Source: Platanthera guangdongensis
Taxonomy: Eukaryota; Streptophyta; Magnoliopsida; Asparagales; Orchidaceae
Direction of reading: 5' to 3'
NCBI GenBank assembly: GCA_039583875.1
Contig: CM077151.1
Location: 23,926,208 to 23,990,207 of the forward strand
Length of the DNA stretch: 64,000 nt
The translations under genes were made by a program, and so were the position numbers. The stretch's first letter is position 1, and each line of letters begins with the position of its first letter. The notes under the pieces are model-generated. The model saw only the letters and a list, made by a program, of their open reading frames with translations. It had not been told where the DNA came from and made no database searches. Shown here piece after piece: positions 43,362 to 54,893 of the stretch.

Positions 43362-45874
43362 TGTAACACCTCCCCTGTAATGGACGTATAATATGGGTCC
43401 GGCCGGGGCCCACAACATACGAACACCACAGCTTTAGTATTAAAAGTTGATATAGCTACCCAAACTCAAAACACTTGCACACCACAGCGGAAAACCAAGC
43501 ACAACTAGAAGTTATCCACTAATCCAAAAGAGTAAACAAATGGCCTTAAGGCCTTACATCAAATGTCCAAAAGGGTATACAGTACAATCAAACATGAATG
43601 TGCTCAGCACTCCTAGTCTACCTCGGCATGCAAGCCGGACAAAAATAGTCTCAAAAATACATCATCAAAAGTAGTGCTACAAGAGAGAAAAACACTTCAT
43701 GGGCTTATGCCTTTTTGGCCGGCGTGCTAGCTCCTGCGTGCGATCCTTGCCCTGTAAAAATTATTAGTAACGTGGGTCAGCAAAGGCTGACCTCAAACTG
43801 TGTAACAACACATCTCCTCCCGGCCGCCCCTAACGGACCCTGGGGAACCCTCCAACCTGCAAGTCAGCACTTCATATGCAATATAAATTTCTATAAATAG
43901 AAAAACATTAAAACAGGCTTGGATGTCTCAATCAACAAACATGTTCTCTACTGGTTGAGCATATAAAGAAAGGGCCTACTATGCAACATGAATGCAACAC
44001 CCGGGCTTCACCCAAGGTACCCTAAACCGTATGCATCTAGCACAACATCACAACATTTGGGTACTCACATTTCCCCAATTGGCATAAAGCCGCAAACATT
44101 GAGGGAGACACAACTCCCTCACACGGCGCACAGGCCGCCACATGGAAATCTTGCCAAGGCCCCACCCGCTCGTGGGCTTAGCCCCCGGGCTTGCCTGCAA
44201 GCTCTGACGTCTCATGTCAGGATTCCAACAACCACAGACTGACCGATTCTAAGAAGCCTTGCTGGACCCCACCCGCTCATGGCCTCTTTGCCCGGGCTTG
44301 CCCCAAGCTTGGCATTCTCGTCAGTCTCACAGAAGGGGACTAGTCTCGCCGGGACACTCTCCACACATGACGCACGTGTCACGGGATAGCCAGCCGACCA
44401 TGGAGACATAGCCACGCCTTGGCACAACACAACCAAGACTAAACACATCGCAATCCCTCTTTGTACCGCAGCGTTCCCGCGCTCCAAGGAAAACATCTCC
44501 AACTCGTGCGAAGCTAACCTTGTCCACCAAGGAAACCATCTCCTTTCTCATTTGGAGCTAACCTTGTCAAGGAAACCATCTACCACCACGAGGAGCTAAC
44601 CTTGTCCGGGTTCGACTACATGTACTCTTTTCAAGCAAACGGGACAATCACCACCACAACACAAACGGCAACTTGTCGCATCGGAAATCTCTATGAATCC
44701 CTAGTTCGTATGCAACATCACCGAGTCGGACTAACGGTCGCGACTACGGCTTCACCCACCATGCCTAATCCACTAGCGAAGCGGATCTCTAATGCAAAGA
44801 TATGCCGGGGACGGACTCAATCGACCCGGAAGTTCCTCTTGAAACTTGGCAAGCCAAAACCCCTCTCATTTGAGAGTTTGGTGCCCAAAAATTAGAGAAA
44901 AGAAAACTAGATGATGCTAAAACGTGCATCCTAAAGACCGAGAGGAGAGATGTCGTTACCTTCCGACTCCTCTTCCTTGCCATGGCAAAATAGCCGGATG
45001 GAACACTTCGCAATGCTCCAAGCTTCACGGATCCGGACTCGGCTCGCGATTCGGAGCTCCGAAACCCTTCCTACAGCCCAAAAGTTCTTCTTCTTCCTCC
45101 TTGCTCTAGTTTCTCTCAAGAACTAAGAAAGAGAGGACTTGAAAAAGAATGAGGATCTGTAACCCTAAGTTCGGACTTAACTGTCCAGGAGATGGCCTGA
45201 ACCGTTAGATCCCAAAACCAGAAAAAGACTGGCTGCGATTCGCCTGGAAAATAAAAGACCTGGGCCGAACACGGCCTGGCACACGCCCGTGTCCAGGGCC
45301 GTGTGCCTCATTCGCCGTCTCAAATCGACGCGCCTGGAATCAGACACGGGCATTCGACACGCCCGTGTTCAATCCGACACGCCCGTGTCCCAAGTGACAC
45401 GACCGTGTGGCCTGCCGTGTGTCTCCAACGACACGGCCCCAACACCAACCCGAGAGGTGACACGGCCTGGGACACGCCCGTGTCCCAAGCCGTGTGCCCC
45501 AGTCTCGACACACTGTCGAGCAAAAGTGTCGACACTTGGGCCGAGTGTCGACACGGCCTCGACACGCCCTGCGACACGCCCGTGTCGCAGGCCGTGTGCC
45601 CCACTCTCGACACTCTGTCGAGCACAAAGTGTCGACACTTGGGCCGAGTGTCGACACGGCCTCGACACGCCCTGCGACACGCCCGTGTCGCAGGCCGTGT
45701 GCCTCACTCTCGACACTTTGTCGAGCACAAAGTGTCGACACTTGGGCCGAGTGTCGACACGGCCTCAACACGCCCTGCGACACGCCCGTGTCGCAGGCCG
45801 TGTGCCTCCTGCCAGAACCCAAAAATTTTTCCGGAACAGCAGACTGAACCTCTTGCAAAAACTGGGGTGTTACA
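43362..45874 (-). repeat. Tekay C 5' LTR (2,513 bp)
   Basis: It matches 36032-38545 nearly base for base; differences I noticed include one missing C in the GC box (43395-43412) and a few substitutions. Three 102/103-bp units lie near 45506-45810. U3 is at the high-coordinate end, so element transcription runs toward gag. Confidence 0.95.
45506..45810. repeat. 102-bp tandem repeat in Tekay C 5' LTR (three units)
   Basis: Same three-unit array as in the 3' LTR, with small differences (CACTCTGTCG for CACTTTGTCG, CTCAACACG for CTCGACACG). Confidence 0.94.
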
Positions 45875-46345
45875 CTCTCCACCTTCAGTTGAGCTCGGCT
45901 CCTGCTAGGTGTCGACCTTCTCTCCACCTCCAGTTGAGCTTGGCTCCTGCTAGGTGTCGACTATACTTCCCACCTCCAGTTGAGCTCGGCTCCTGCGAGT
46001 TGACAACCTCTTTTCTCCACCTTCAGTTGTGCTCGGCTCCTGCTAGGTGTCGACCTTTTTCTCCACCTCCAGTTGAGCTCGGCTTCTACTAGGTGTCGAC
46101 TATACTCTCCACCTCCAGTTGAGCTCAGCTCCTGCTAGGTGTCGACTATACTCTCCATCTCCTGTTGAGCTCGGCTCCTGCTAGGTGTCGACTATACTCT
46201 CCATCTCTAGTTGAGCTCGGCTCCTGCTAGGTGTCGATCTTTTTCTCCACCTCTAGTTGAGCTCGGCTCCTGCTTGGTGTCGACCGTATTCTGTACCTCT
46301 GGTTGAGCTTTCTCTCGCGAGGTGTCGACCTCTTCTACAGTTCAA
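45875..46345. repeat. 46/47-bp minisatellite array, right part (about 10 units)
   Basis: This continues the 33612-36031 array beyond Tekay C with the same unit, ending in diverged copies (TCTGTACCTCTGGTTGAGC, TACAGTTCAACTGAACTTGG). Confidence 0.95.
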
Positions 46346-46508
46346 CTGAACTTGGTTCCTATGAGGTATCAACCTTCTCTCCCCTTTCAGTTGAGCTCCA
46401 CTCCTAGGAAGGACCTCGCGCAATGCGTCGTCTAGCATCATCTCTCCGAACAACGGGTTCAACACTGTTTTTCCAAGCTCGTGCCGAGCTCGAAAAAAGC
46501 GGGGATTG
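46346..46508 (+). other. End of Tat internal region with polypurine tract
   Basis: Diverged repeat copies fade out by about 46410. The purine-rich GAAAAAAGCGGGGATTG at 46492-46508 sits directly before the TGTATAACCC of the LTR, the normal place for a polypurine tract. This links the minisatellite to the 3' untranslated region of a plus-strand Tat element. Confidence 0.55.
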
Positions 46509-47073
46509 TGTATAACCCGTAATTCGTCGAGATCAGAAGTACCCCAGCAGACGACTATCCGCAGACCATTCAACGAGCTGTGACGAGCTTGGGTGAGCAG
46601 AGGTGAGGTGTGGCGAGCTTGGATGAGCAGAGGCAAGCTGTGGCGAGCTTGGACGAGCAGAGACGAGCTGTGGCGAGCTTAGGAGAGCAACTCGCGAGTA
46701 TGAGCGAGTATCTCTTGGAACTCGCTGGTAGAAGCTGGATACTCGCCTATACCCCCCAAGGATTTCTCTATAAATAGCCCCACATGGGTACTGGAAATGA
46801 CACTTTTGGAAGAGATCGAGGTCCCCCCAAGTGGATACTCGCTCAGTCTATGCCTGCCTAGTACGTACCTCGCCCAGCCTTTTGGTTGCGGAGGGGAAGC
46901 TTCTTCTAAGCTTCCAGGTACGTGGTGGGACCTCCCTGCTGGAGCACTTGATGTGTGCTTGTAGATAGTTTCCTCTCTTTCTTGCTAACCATTTGAATTG
47001 TGACGTCGGATCGTAGAATCAGTAACCTTACGCTGCCTTGATCCTATTTCTGAGGTGGGAATTTTTTTGGCTT

Positions 47074-47078
<5 letters not shown>
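46509..47078 (+). repeat. Tat-type LTR (570 bp), probably a 3' LTR
   Basis: It runs TGTATAACCCGTAATTC to TTTTTTTGGCTTCAACA, matching the ends of the Tat LTR at 57706-58388. A TATA box (CTATAAATAG) is at 46768-46777 and the shared GCGGAGGGGAAGCTTC...GGTGGGACCTCCCTGCTG block at about 46890-46945. At 46585-46685 a GAGCTGTGGCGAGCTTGGACGAGCAGAG unit (about 32 bp) repeats three times. The left flank (GATTG) does not match the right flank (ATATA), so no TSD is seen. Confidence 0.75.
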
Positions 47079-47119
<41 letters not shown>

Positions 47120-47330
47120 TTTATATAATATTTAAATATATGTATATATATAATTATTTAGATATTCACGTATATATATAATTATTTGTTGGTATATATA
47201 TATATATTTATATATAATTTATGCAAATATATGATTATTTCATAATATATATATGTATATAAGTAATTTATAAATATATATAAAAAAATTATTTTATAAG
47301 AGAGATTAAGGACTATTTTTAATTTAGACA
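47079..47330. repeat. (AT)n microsatellite and AT-rich flank
   Basis: Pure AT dinucleotides at 47079-47116 pass into AT-rich sequence with repeated TATATATAATTATTT. It begins exactly at the end of the Tat LTR. Confidence 0.95.
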
Positions 47331-47559
47331 TCATTTGGGGAGGCGTTTTCACACCGGTGCAACAACAGACACCGCGACACGACAGAAAAATAAACTGGCG
47401 GTGCGTGCTCCCACCGTACTAGAGGAACGGATCAAAAACTCTTGGTTTAGAATCCCCACCTCTCCCTACAGCTCTGAACAACAGAGGCGTTTTCACACAT
47501 CCGTCTGCTCCCACTGAATCAAACGAAGCAAAAGAGAGATAAATTTTTTCAAAAAAATA

Positions 47560-47824
47560 TTTTTTTATCTATATAAATATTTTGCAACAAAATAATTTGT
47601 TGTTATTTTGCAACAAAAATTTTGCTATAAAAAAATTCGTTGCTATTTTAGCAACGAAAATTTTACAACAAAAAAATTTGTTGGTAATTTTGCAACAAAG
47701 AAATTCTCTTGGTATTTTTGTAGGTGAAATAAAAAAGTATTTTTCAGGCTAAATTTGATGCTAATTAGGAAAAATTATCAAACCATCCTACTTTACCTTG
47801 CTAAATAAGAATTTTCTTCTAGTG
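47560..47824. mobile_element. Right end of a truncated CACTA transposon
   Basis: The segment ends TTCTTCTAGTG at 47824; its reverse complement CACTAGAAGAAAA is a CACTA terminal repeat. Just inside lie repeated TTTGCAACAAAA/AAATTTGTTGC units (47575-47700), as expected for CACTA subterminal repeats. I found no matching left end. Confidence 0.65.
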
Positions 47825-47827
47825 TTA

Positions 47828-48030
47828 GGTTGTGTTTGGCGCGCCTTATCGCGGCTTATTTGCTCAAGTGAGGTTGGACAAAAATGTTATTGTCATACTA
47901 AAATTTTACGCCCAAAGAAATTTCTTTTTTAGTAACGGTAGTAACATTTATCATACCTAACATAGATTCTATGACAATGACGTTATTTGTGTAACCCCAC
48001 CGGAGCAAATAAGCCGCACCAAACACATCC
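47828..48030. mobile_element. Tourist/PIF-Harbinger-type MITE (203 bp)
   Basis: The terminal inverted repeats GGTTGTGTTTGGCGCG and (reverse complement of the right end) GGATGTGTTTGGTGCG are flanked by TTA on both sides (47825-47827, 48031-48033), the TSD expected for PIF/Harbinger. The inverted similarity extends through CGGCTTATTTGCTC. No coding capacity. Confidence 0.88.
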
Positions 48031-48412
48031 TTAATTATACAAGTCCAAAATTTGCTAAATTCTCTAATTAACAATTATTCTTTCGAATTATTTGGTTTGC
48101 TTCGAGCAGTATTTGAATGTTTTTTCAAGCTATACTATGCTCATGTATGCCTATTCTGTGAATCACTAAAATAAGAGTAATTTTTTAATTTTGAGAATTC
48201 TTATCCCTTTAATGTTCCCTCATAATAGAAGTACCGTTGCACATTTGATCTTCAACCATCACATAATTTCAGCCCTCCCGGTCAATCCCTCAACTCTGTA
48301 TCTTCATTTTAAACTATCTCACTGAATCCTTTAAGGGCTTCACAGACAATTCATTAAATTTTACTTTATTATTGTTTACATTTTTGGGAGATAAGATGTT
48401 TACATACATACA
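48031..48412. other. AT-rich stretch, nothing recognised
   Basis: No ORF, terminal repeat or RNA gene is visible. Confidence 0.5.
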
Positions 48413-49024
48413 TACGAGTGACAGGCATGGGCCTCCGGCGCTCGTGCCCCGCGCGACAGTACCCAGTCACGTCGGGCTTCGCCCGGTCCGACGGGCTTAG
48501 CTCGCCCCCGACGGGCTTCGCCCGCCCTCGACGGGCTTCGCGCCCATATAATATAATTTATACTATACATTTATCTATACTACATATTTATATAATATAT
48601 TCTATACTATATATTTATATAATATATAAATATATTAGTACTCAAAATGACCGTAAAAAAATATACATAAATATTACAATTTTTATTTTGTAAAATAATA
48701 TACGTTTTGACCTAAAAATATTAATTTTGACTTTAATAAAATTGATTGATTTAATGTCATCACCTCGAAAATACCACTGATATGTCTAATGACAACATTT
48801 CTTGAATAGACCGCTGACATGCCTAATGACAACCTACCATAGTAGGTGTAGGAGCTCTACTAAAAACGTTTTTGATAGTGTAATTATTTGAATGAACATT
48901 GTATTTTAATTTTTTATAAATAGATTATAATAAATGTAAAGTCATTAGAATATAAAAATGAGGACATAATTGGTATTTTTTAATGTTTCACCAAAGACAA
49001 CTTTTCTCGTATAATAGTAAAAGA
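48413..49024 (-). mobile_element. Helitron-like element with GC palindromes (copy 2)
   Basis: It begins on the plus strand CGAGTGACAGGCATGGGCC and carries several (G)ACGGGCTTCGCCCG palindromes (48470-48545). The ACTCAAAATGACCGTAAAAAAATATAC block (48635) and the AT-rich part are shared with 31865-32423. On the minus strand the far end begins near 49024 with TCTTTTACTATTATACGAG. A TATA-rich insert at 48550-48630 is absent from copy 1. Confidence 0.45.
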
Positions 49025-49216
49025 TATATATATAGATGTATGTATACATATATGTAGATGTATGTATACATATATGTAGATGTATGTATACATATATGTA
49101 TATGTATGTATATGTATACATATATGTAGATGTATGTATATGTATACATATATGTATATGTATGTATATGTATACATATATGTATATGTATGTATATGTA
49201 TATATATATATATATA
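49025..49216. repeat. TATG/TACA minisatellite
   Basis: ATGTATGTATACATATATGTAG and variants (about 22-28 bp) repeat about seven times, then (TA)n. The small ORFs across it (such as 49036-49230) are artefacts. Confidence 0.93.
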
Positions 49217-49799
49217 TCTTTATACTATAAGGAAAGGCCTAATCGCTCAATGGTGTAACATTTTATTCCTGAAATGCCCTCATAAAATCATCTTTTGTGA
49301 GTTAAATTAGGGGATACTTTGGTCATTTGCCCGGATTAAGACTAAATTAACGGAGACCGGCACTGTTCATCCGCATCAAAAACTCGATACCCCGCTTCTT
49401 CTACGCCTCTTCCTGCAAAGGGATCTTCGTTCGCCTCTTCTTGCTCGGCCTTGCAGTTCCCGCGTCTGCAAGGAGCTTGAGCTTCTTCCTTCGTTCTACT
49501 GCGCAGAGCTTGAGCTTCTTCCTTCATTCTACTGCGCAGGTAGGGCATCACAATCTTCTTCAGCGCAGCACTCCCAAGACATCCTGTCCTCCCAACATCG
49601 CTACCTGTTTCTCTCTCGCGATTCCGGTGTTCCTCGCGATTCCGACGGTTCCCAACATCGCGATTTCCCACCGTTGTTAGAACTCTGGTGCTCTGTTCTT
49701 GGATCTCCTGTGCGTCGCTCCTAAATTCGGTCGTCCGATCTTCGGGCGCATTCTATACCAACTTCTTCAAAGCCCCTTTTTGCCCTAAGACACCACACC
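49217..49799 (+). mobile_element. Helitron-like 5' end with captured gene-like sequence, split by CACTA
   Basis: It begins TCTTTATACTATAAGGAAAGG and has the ATGGTGTAACATTTTATTCCTGAAATGCCCTC block found in inverted orientation at about 31790-31857. After 49350 the sequence turns GC- and pyrimidine-rich (CGCCTCTTCCTGC, GAGCTTGAGCTTCTTCCTTC repeated at 49466 and 49506), like plant 5' untranslated or exon sequence. The CACTA element inserts at 49800; the rest continues at 54881. Confidence 0.4.
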
Positions 49800-49839
49800 C
49801 ACTAGTAGAAAGTTGACTTTTAATGATGAAATTTTTCGT

Positions 49840-50350
49840 CACTAAAAGTTGGATTTTGGTCACTAAAGACATTTAGTGACCAAATATAGTACGTCACGAA
49901 GTGGTCACAAATACCCCGCCACTAAATATATTTAGTGATCAAAAAAAGTTTTGTCACTAGTTGTACATATTTAGTGACCAAAGTAACTATAGTCACCAAA
50001 AGAGCTTTTGGTGGCCAAATTTATTTGGTCACTACATTTGTTTTTAGTGACCAACTTAATTGGTCACTGAATGAACTTTTAGTAACCATATTGATTTGAT
50101 CACTAAATGATTTTTGGTGACAAAATGGATTTGGCAACGAAAAGAAGTTTTGGTGACCAAATGGATTTGACCACGAAATGAAGTTTTGGTGACCATGTTG
50201 ATCGAGTCTCGAAATAAAATTTGTGACCTAACTGATGTGGTGACTAAATGATTTTTTGGTGACCAAATGGAATAAATTACTAAATAGGTTTAGTAACTGA
50301 ACCAATTGAGTAACTACATGCGTATTTTTAATGATAAAATATCTGGTCAG
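49840..50350. repeat. Left subterminal repeats of the CACTA element
   Basis: TTTAGTGACCAAA/TTTGGTCACTAAA motifs recur every 20-40 bp in both orientations. Confidence 0.92.
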
Positions 50351-52439
50351 TAAAGAGACAATACAATACAACATTTTTGGTCACTAAATTCTATTCCATT
50401 CCTAAAAATATCATATAATTTCATTTACTATTCCTTATAATTCATTATTAAGACATCAAAACACAAGAAAAAATTAAACACACAATCATAATAGAAGTTT
50501 GTTCATTATTTTTTCATTAATTAAGAAAAAAAGAGGGTGAGAGATAGACCAAATCTCTCAATAAAGAATAATATTGTTTTAAAGTATAACTAAACAAAAT
50601 ACATATTCATTCTTTAGCACATTTAGATGTGCATTCTATAAATTCTGTGAGAATGATAGTCCAGCTGAGAAGCATGCTCGACATATCAAGGCCGGTGGAA
50701 GATTTGCTTGCCCTTCTCAAACTTCGTCTGTGAGATAATGTTGTTGGTGACATGAGTTAGGTGCTTGCTGATCTACACTTCGCAATTGTCAGTGGTGAAG
50801 GCGCTCAACACGTTGAAAATCTTCTTTGTACACATCACCATGTCCCCATTGAAGTATCGCCAAACTCTGGCCTTCCTAAGATTCATCTCATTTGCGTCAT
50901 ACTTTGGCCATATAAACTTCTACAATCACTATGTCCAACCTGCATTTGGTCATATTATAGATGAGAAATATGAAGTTACATAGTTTGGGGTTGGGAATTA
51001 TATATAAGTAATAACTAAGCAAACACATCCAAAATTGCATGTTATTGAAATACTCAAAAAATGGAAAATCAATGTACAAAAATTTCAATGGAATTGCAAT
51101 GAACAGCTACAAACAACTTAAATGCCGACATGCAATGCAAAACTAATTCAAACAGAGAAAATTCAAAGTGAGCTATTATTATTTTTGTTTTCATCAAGGA
51201 TGCATAATTATAGATTTGAGAGAAGGAACTGCAATTAGAAAAGAGGTTGTTGTTAAATGAGATTCATTAGATCATAATAGAAAGTTGATCTTACAGGTCT
51301 ACCATGGTCCCCAATATTTAAGAAGTGCAAGATCATCTACCTTGCCTGCTTTTTCCTCAGATTCATAGCTGCCTGCAGAAATCCTCACGTTTAAAATGTC
51401 ACTAAACTAGTGGGACTCAGAAAAAATATGAATCTTATTCAGTGCACTAAGCTAATTAAACTAGTGTGCCACTATAGCAGGAAAGCCACCGATAGCATTC
51501 AAATGCTGAAATCTGTCGAATACATATTTTAATGACACTCAAAGAAAACAAACATGATATGAAAGAGAACACTAACAACTATTAAACTACACATCTCAAT
51601 AACAATGGAATTTAAGTAGCACTTAATTTAATTAGATGAAGGAAAATATTTTGCAAAATTGAAACCAACCAATATTTATATGTACATCATCATCAACAAC
51701 CTTGATGTAAAAATCAGCATCGGTACAGAATGAAATTTCAAATTCATCTTGCAAGCTTTCAGATACAAAATTATGGATTCTAACAAACACTGATTTCCTT
51801 CAGAGAAATAAATTATATTCACAATGCTTGATAATAGAGCTCCATGGAAAAGAAGTGGGTGTCCAGTTCACTGAAAATCAGTGAACTCGGAGTCTAAGGA
51901 TCATGTCTAGGTATGCTTCACAATGATTAAAAGGAAAACTTTCACTCAAACTTTCAATAGCCTTTTATGGAGCCATCTATTCTTATTTATGGCCTTGGGA
52001 GGCACCATGAAATCGCAAGTGAAAAAAAGTCCATCTCTAGGTATTTTACATACGTTATATAGTAAACATATACTAGCTAAACATTGCAAATTACATAATC
52101 AAACTTTGAAAAATAATTGTTAAACAGGAACTTGAAAAGTGGAAGCAGTCAAGCAAAGCAATGATGCATAAATCGAAGCCTTAAATCCTAAATTCCTAAT
52201 AAATAAACAAATCGATAACCCCGGTCAAAAGTGATAATAATGCAGAACTGTAAGAAGTAGGAACCAGGAGGAATACTGTTACGGCTTGATCTTGAAGGCT
52301 TGAAAGTTGAAGTTGAAGCAGTCCAGCAAAATAGCAGCACTGTAGCAGACATTGAAGAGTGGAAGTAGTCCCGGCCTTGGAGTCGAGCCTCGGGAAACCG
52401 TAAGATATTCATGGATGGGCGTCAAAAATTTCTCGCGAT

Positions 52440-52685
52440 AATATCTACTTAAAAAGTTCCTAACACTCCCTCTCTCTCTCTAAAGAGGTAACGACATTAA
52501 ACACAAGTTGAGATGACACAAGACATACAGGGGCGACGGGATTTGCTCTCGCTACCAATGGCACAAGAGGCTCGCGCGATAGAGCAGGGTTCGGGATCTT
52601 GGCCACAGAGTGCATGAAAACGAGAGAGGTAATCGGGTGACAAGGGCTCTTGGCGGCTGCGTGCTTGAATTCCAAATGGCGGCAA
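52440..52685 (-). other. Possible captured exon inside the CACTA element
   Basis: On the minus strand a GGTTAGGGTTTTTGCCGCCATTTGG context (near 52695-52670) resembles the start of a plant transcript, followed by open frames of 71 and 62 codons (HAAAKSPCHPITSLVFMH; EPLSPDYLSRFHALCG). I recognise no protein family. Carrying pieces of host genes is known for CACTA elements. Confidence 0.2.
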
Positions 52686-54539
52686 AAACCCTAACCTGAA
52701 AGATGGAATCCACAGAGAAGTCGAAACTTAGATCACTGCTCGTCGGCGATCAGGCACAGGATGTCGGCAATCAGGAGCAGGTCGTCGGTGATGAAACTTG
52801 GAGCACAGGGTTTTGACGGGAGAAACAGGAGCAGGTCTTCATGGTGTGAAGAGGGCGTGTGCGTGCAATGAATCTCTAACAAATTAATTTAAACCCTACT
52901 TAATAACCGATCGCGGGCAGCGCCTGTTTAATTTGAAGGTTTGGTGGGAAAATAGGTTTTTGGGGATGTTTCCTGAATTAAAAAGCCTCAAAAAAGCCCT
53001 CCTAAATTTTTTTTTGTGCGCTCTGTTACAACTATTGCCGCGAAAATCAAAAAAATAAAATATAGATACATTTCTTAATCAGAGCCTTGCCGCTAGTAAT
53101 AGTTTTGGCCACGTTTTTTAAAACGTCAGAAAAAATGTTGTTGCAAAACAAAAATGTTGTAATGTGTATTAGAAGAGTAGAAATCGAAGGCAGAAATCGA
53201 AGACATAGATGAGGGGTTGCGGAAGAAAGCACCGGAAATGTGGAGACTAGAGAGGATCAAAGGGGCTGCACAGAGTGGCGGGTTCTTTGCGAATGGAATG
53301 TTTAGAACCAACGATGTGTTTGTGGAAGAACGACACCCAAGCGAAGTAACGAGGAATTAATTTTGTGAAACGTGGTGAACCGTCCTTCAGATCGTGGTGG
53401 AGGAAAAATAATAATGACTAGGGTAAAAGAAAATGGGGAATTTATATTCTTAGACCCTAAATGACTATACATTCATATCAAAATTAAAAATAATTTTTTA
53501 ACACCTCAAATACACTAAAAATTGCGCCTCTTTCTCTCTCTGGTCCAAACCAAGACCCGACTCATCCTTAGCGTGCGCCACATGACACTACATCACCGAC
53601 GCACCTCCTCCCCACTTTTCGGCCGGCATGCCACCTCTAGCCGGTGAAGATTTCAGTTATGGAAGATGGATGTGTTCGGCGATCGAGTAGTTCCATGCTA
53701 TGTTCAACATATCATGTGTGATCTCAAGCGCGCATTATTACAAAAGGTGTTGGGGAAGAAACATTTCTTGACAGTCAAGGAATGAATTTGCTTCTCAAAG
53801 GGTCATATTGTCGAACACCTTGGAGGCGTTGCTTCAAGCTTCCAGACGACAATGCAATCCGACTCTCTTCTCGAATTTCGAATTTGATGCGGTTCGGGAC
53901 AAAAGTGATGGCGACAACGTGCTTTGAGCCCTCAACTTCATCCTCGTCTTCAAGAAGCTTCTTTGTCCTCCTCATTGTCAAAAGATTGGAGGAAGAAGCG
54001 GTCAGATACTTGATAAAACTCAAGATCTACAACTTTTGATTCTTGTTTTATTCTCAAAAATCAATTTTGGGGGTACAAATTGCATCTTAGAGTAAAATTA
54101 TAATTTCGAGTTTTACAAATAGCCAAGGGCTACAAATAATCAAATATGGTCTACGAATATCAACACTCATAAAATATCAGATAAGTGGGAAAAAATAACT
54201 GGGGAAAATAAAACCTACTATGTTTTTGTAAGAATAAATAATTAAGTATAATTAAGATAAAAGTTCATTTTTATAATTTTTAGTCACTCAAAGCTGGTGT
54301 CATACATAGAAAGAACTTGTGCAAATGCACCTAACACGTCATTGTATCCTTCGTCGGCACGTCGCTGTAGTTGTTCGGCCGTAAGCTAAATTGTGATAAA
54401 GTCAAAGCTTTCCGCTTGAGAAAATGAAAGTCAAATTGTATAGAACTCAAAAATTTTTAATTAAAGACATGCTAACTTTCTTATAGAGTATGATAAATAT
54501 CAATTTTGTCTCTAATTATATTTGCTACTGAGTAAATAA

Positions 54540-54865
54540 TTTTGTAACAAATTTTTTTTATCATTAAAAATGAATTGTTGTGACGAATTTATACTAAGCC
54601 ACTAAAACACGTCTTTAGTGAAGAAGTTTTTTTATCATAAAATCTGTCACTAAAGATACATTTAGTGAACAAACTTTAATTTCGTCACAATAGTCATGTC
54701 TTTAGTGACTGAAATTTAATTTTGTCACTAAAGACATTTCTTTAGTGACAAACATTTTTTCGACACTAAAGACGTGTCTTTAGTGACCGAAGTTAATTTC
54801 ATCACTAAAATCATGGTTTTAGTGACAAAATATATTTTGCCACTAAATTTTGGCCACTAAAACCT
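54540..54865. repeat. Right subterminal repeats of the CACTA element
   Basis: Motifs TCACTAAAGA, TTTAGTGACAAA and GTCTTTAGTGACCGAA recur in both orientations, matching the left end. Confidence 0.92.
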
Positions 54866-54893
54866 CATTTTCTTGTAGTGACCCCACAAGACA

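Larger units (their letters stand above)
36032..45874 (-). mobile_element. Full-length, apparently intact Tekay/Del-type Ty3/gypsy retrotransposon, copy C
   Basis: The 9,843-bp element lies between CTCTC duplications (36027-36031 and 45875-45879) inside the 47-bp minisatellite. In its own direction: 5' LTR (45874-43362), primer site (43358-43348), gag (about 43111-42061), a 71-bp intron-like segment, pol (41989-38604), polypurine tract (38560-38546) and 3' LTR (38545-36032). The LTRs are 2,513 and 2,514 bp and nearly identical, gag and pol are open, and all catalytic motifs are present. It is young and possibly able to move by itself. Confidence 0.95.
49800..54880. mobile_element. CACTA (En/Spm-type) transposon, 5,081 bp, non-autonomous
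   Basis: It begins CACTAGTAGAAAGTTG and ends TTTTCTTGTAGTG (reverse complement CACTACAAGAAAA), with the 3-bp TSD ACC on both sides (49797-49799, 54881-54883). Dense subterminal repeats of TTTAGTGACCAAA type fill 49840-50350 and 54540-54865 in both orientations; these normally bind the transposase. The middle has no TNP2-like transposase motif or ORF over about 85 codons. Parts of it (50640-50990, 52440-52690, 53520-54030) are less AT-rich and may be captured host sequence. Confidence 0.93.

Noticed and set aside
49036..49310. MYVYIYV-type ORFs
   Set aside because: Simple translation of the TATG/TACA minisatellite.
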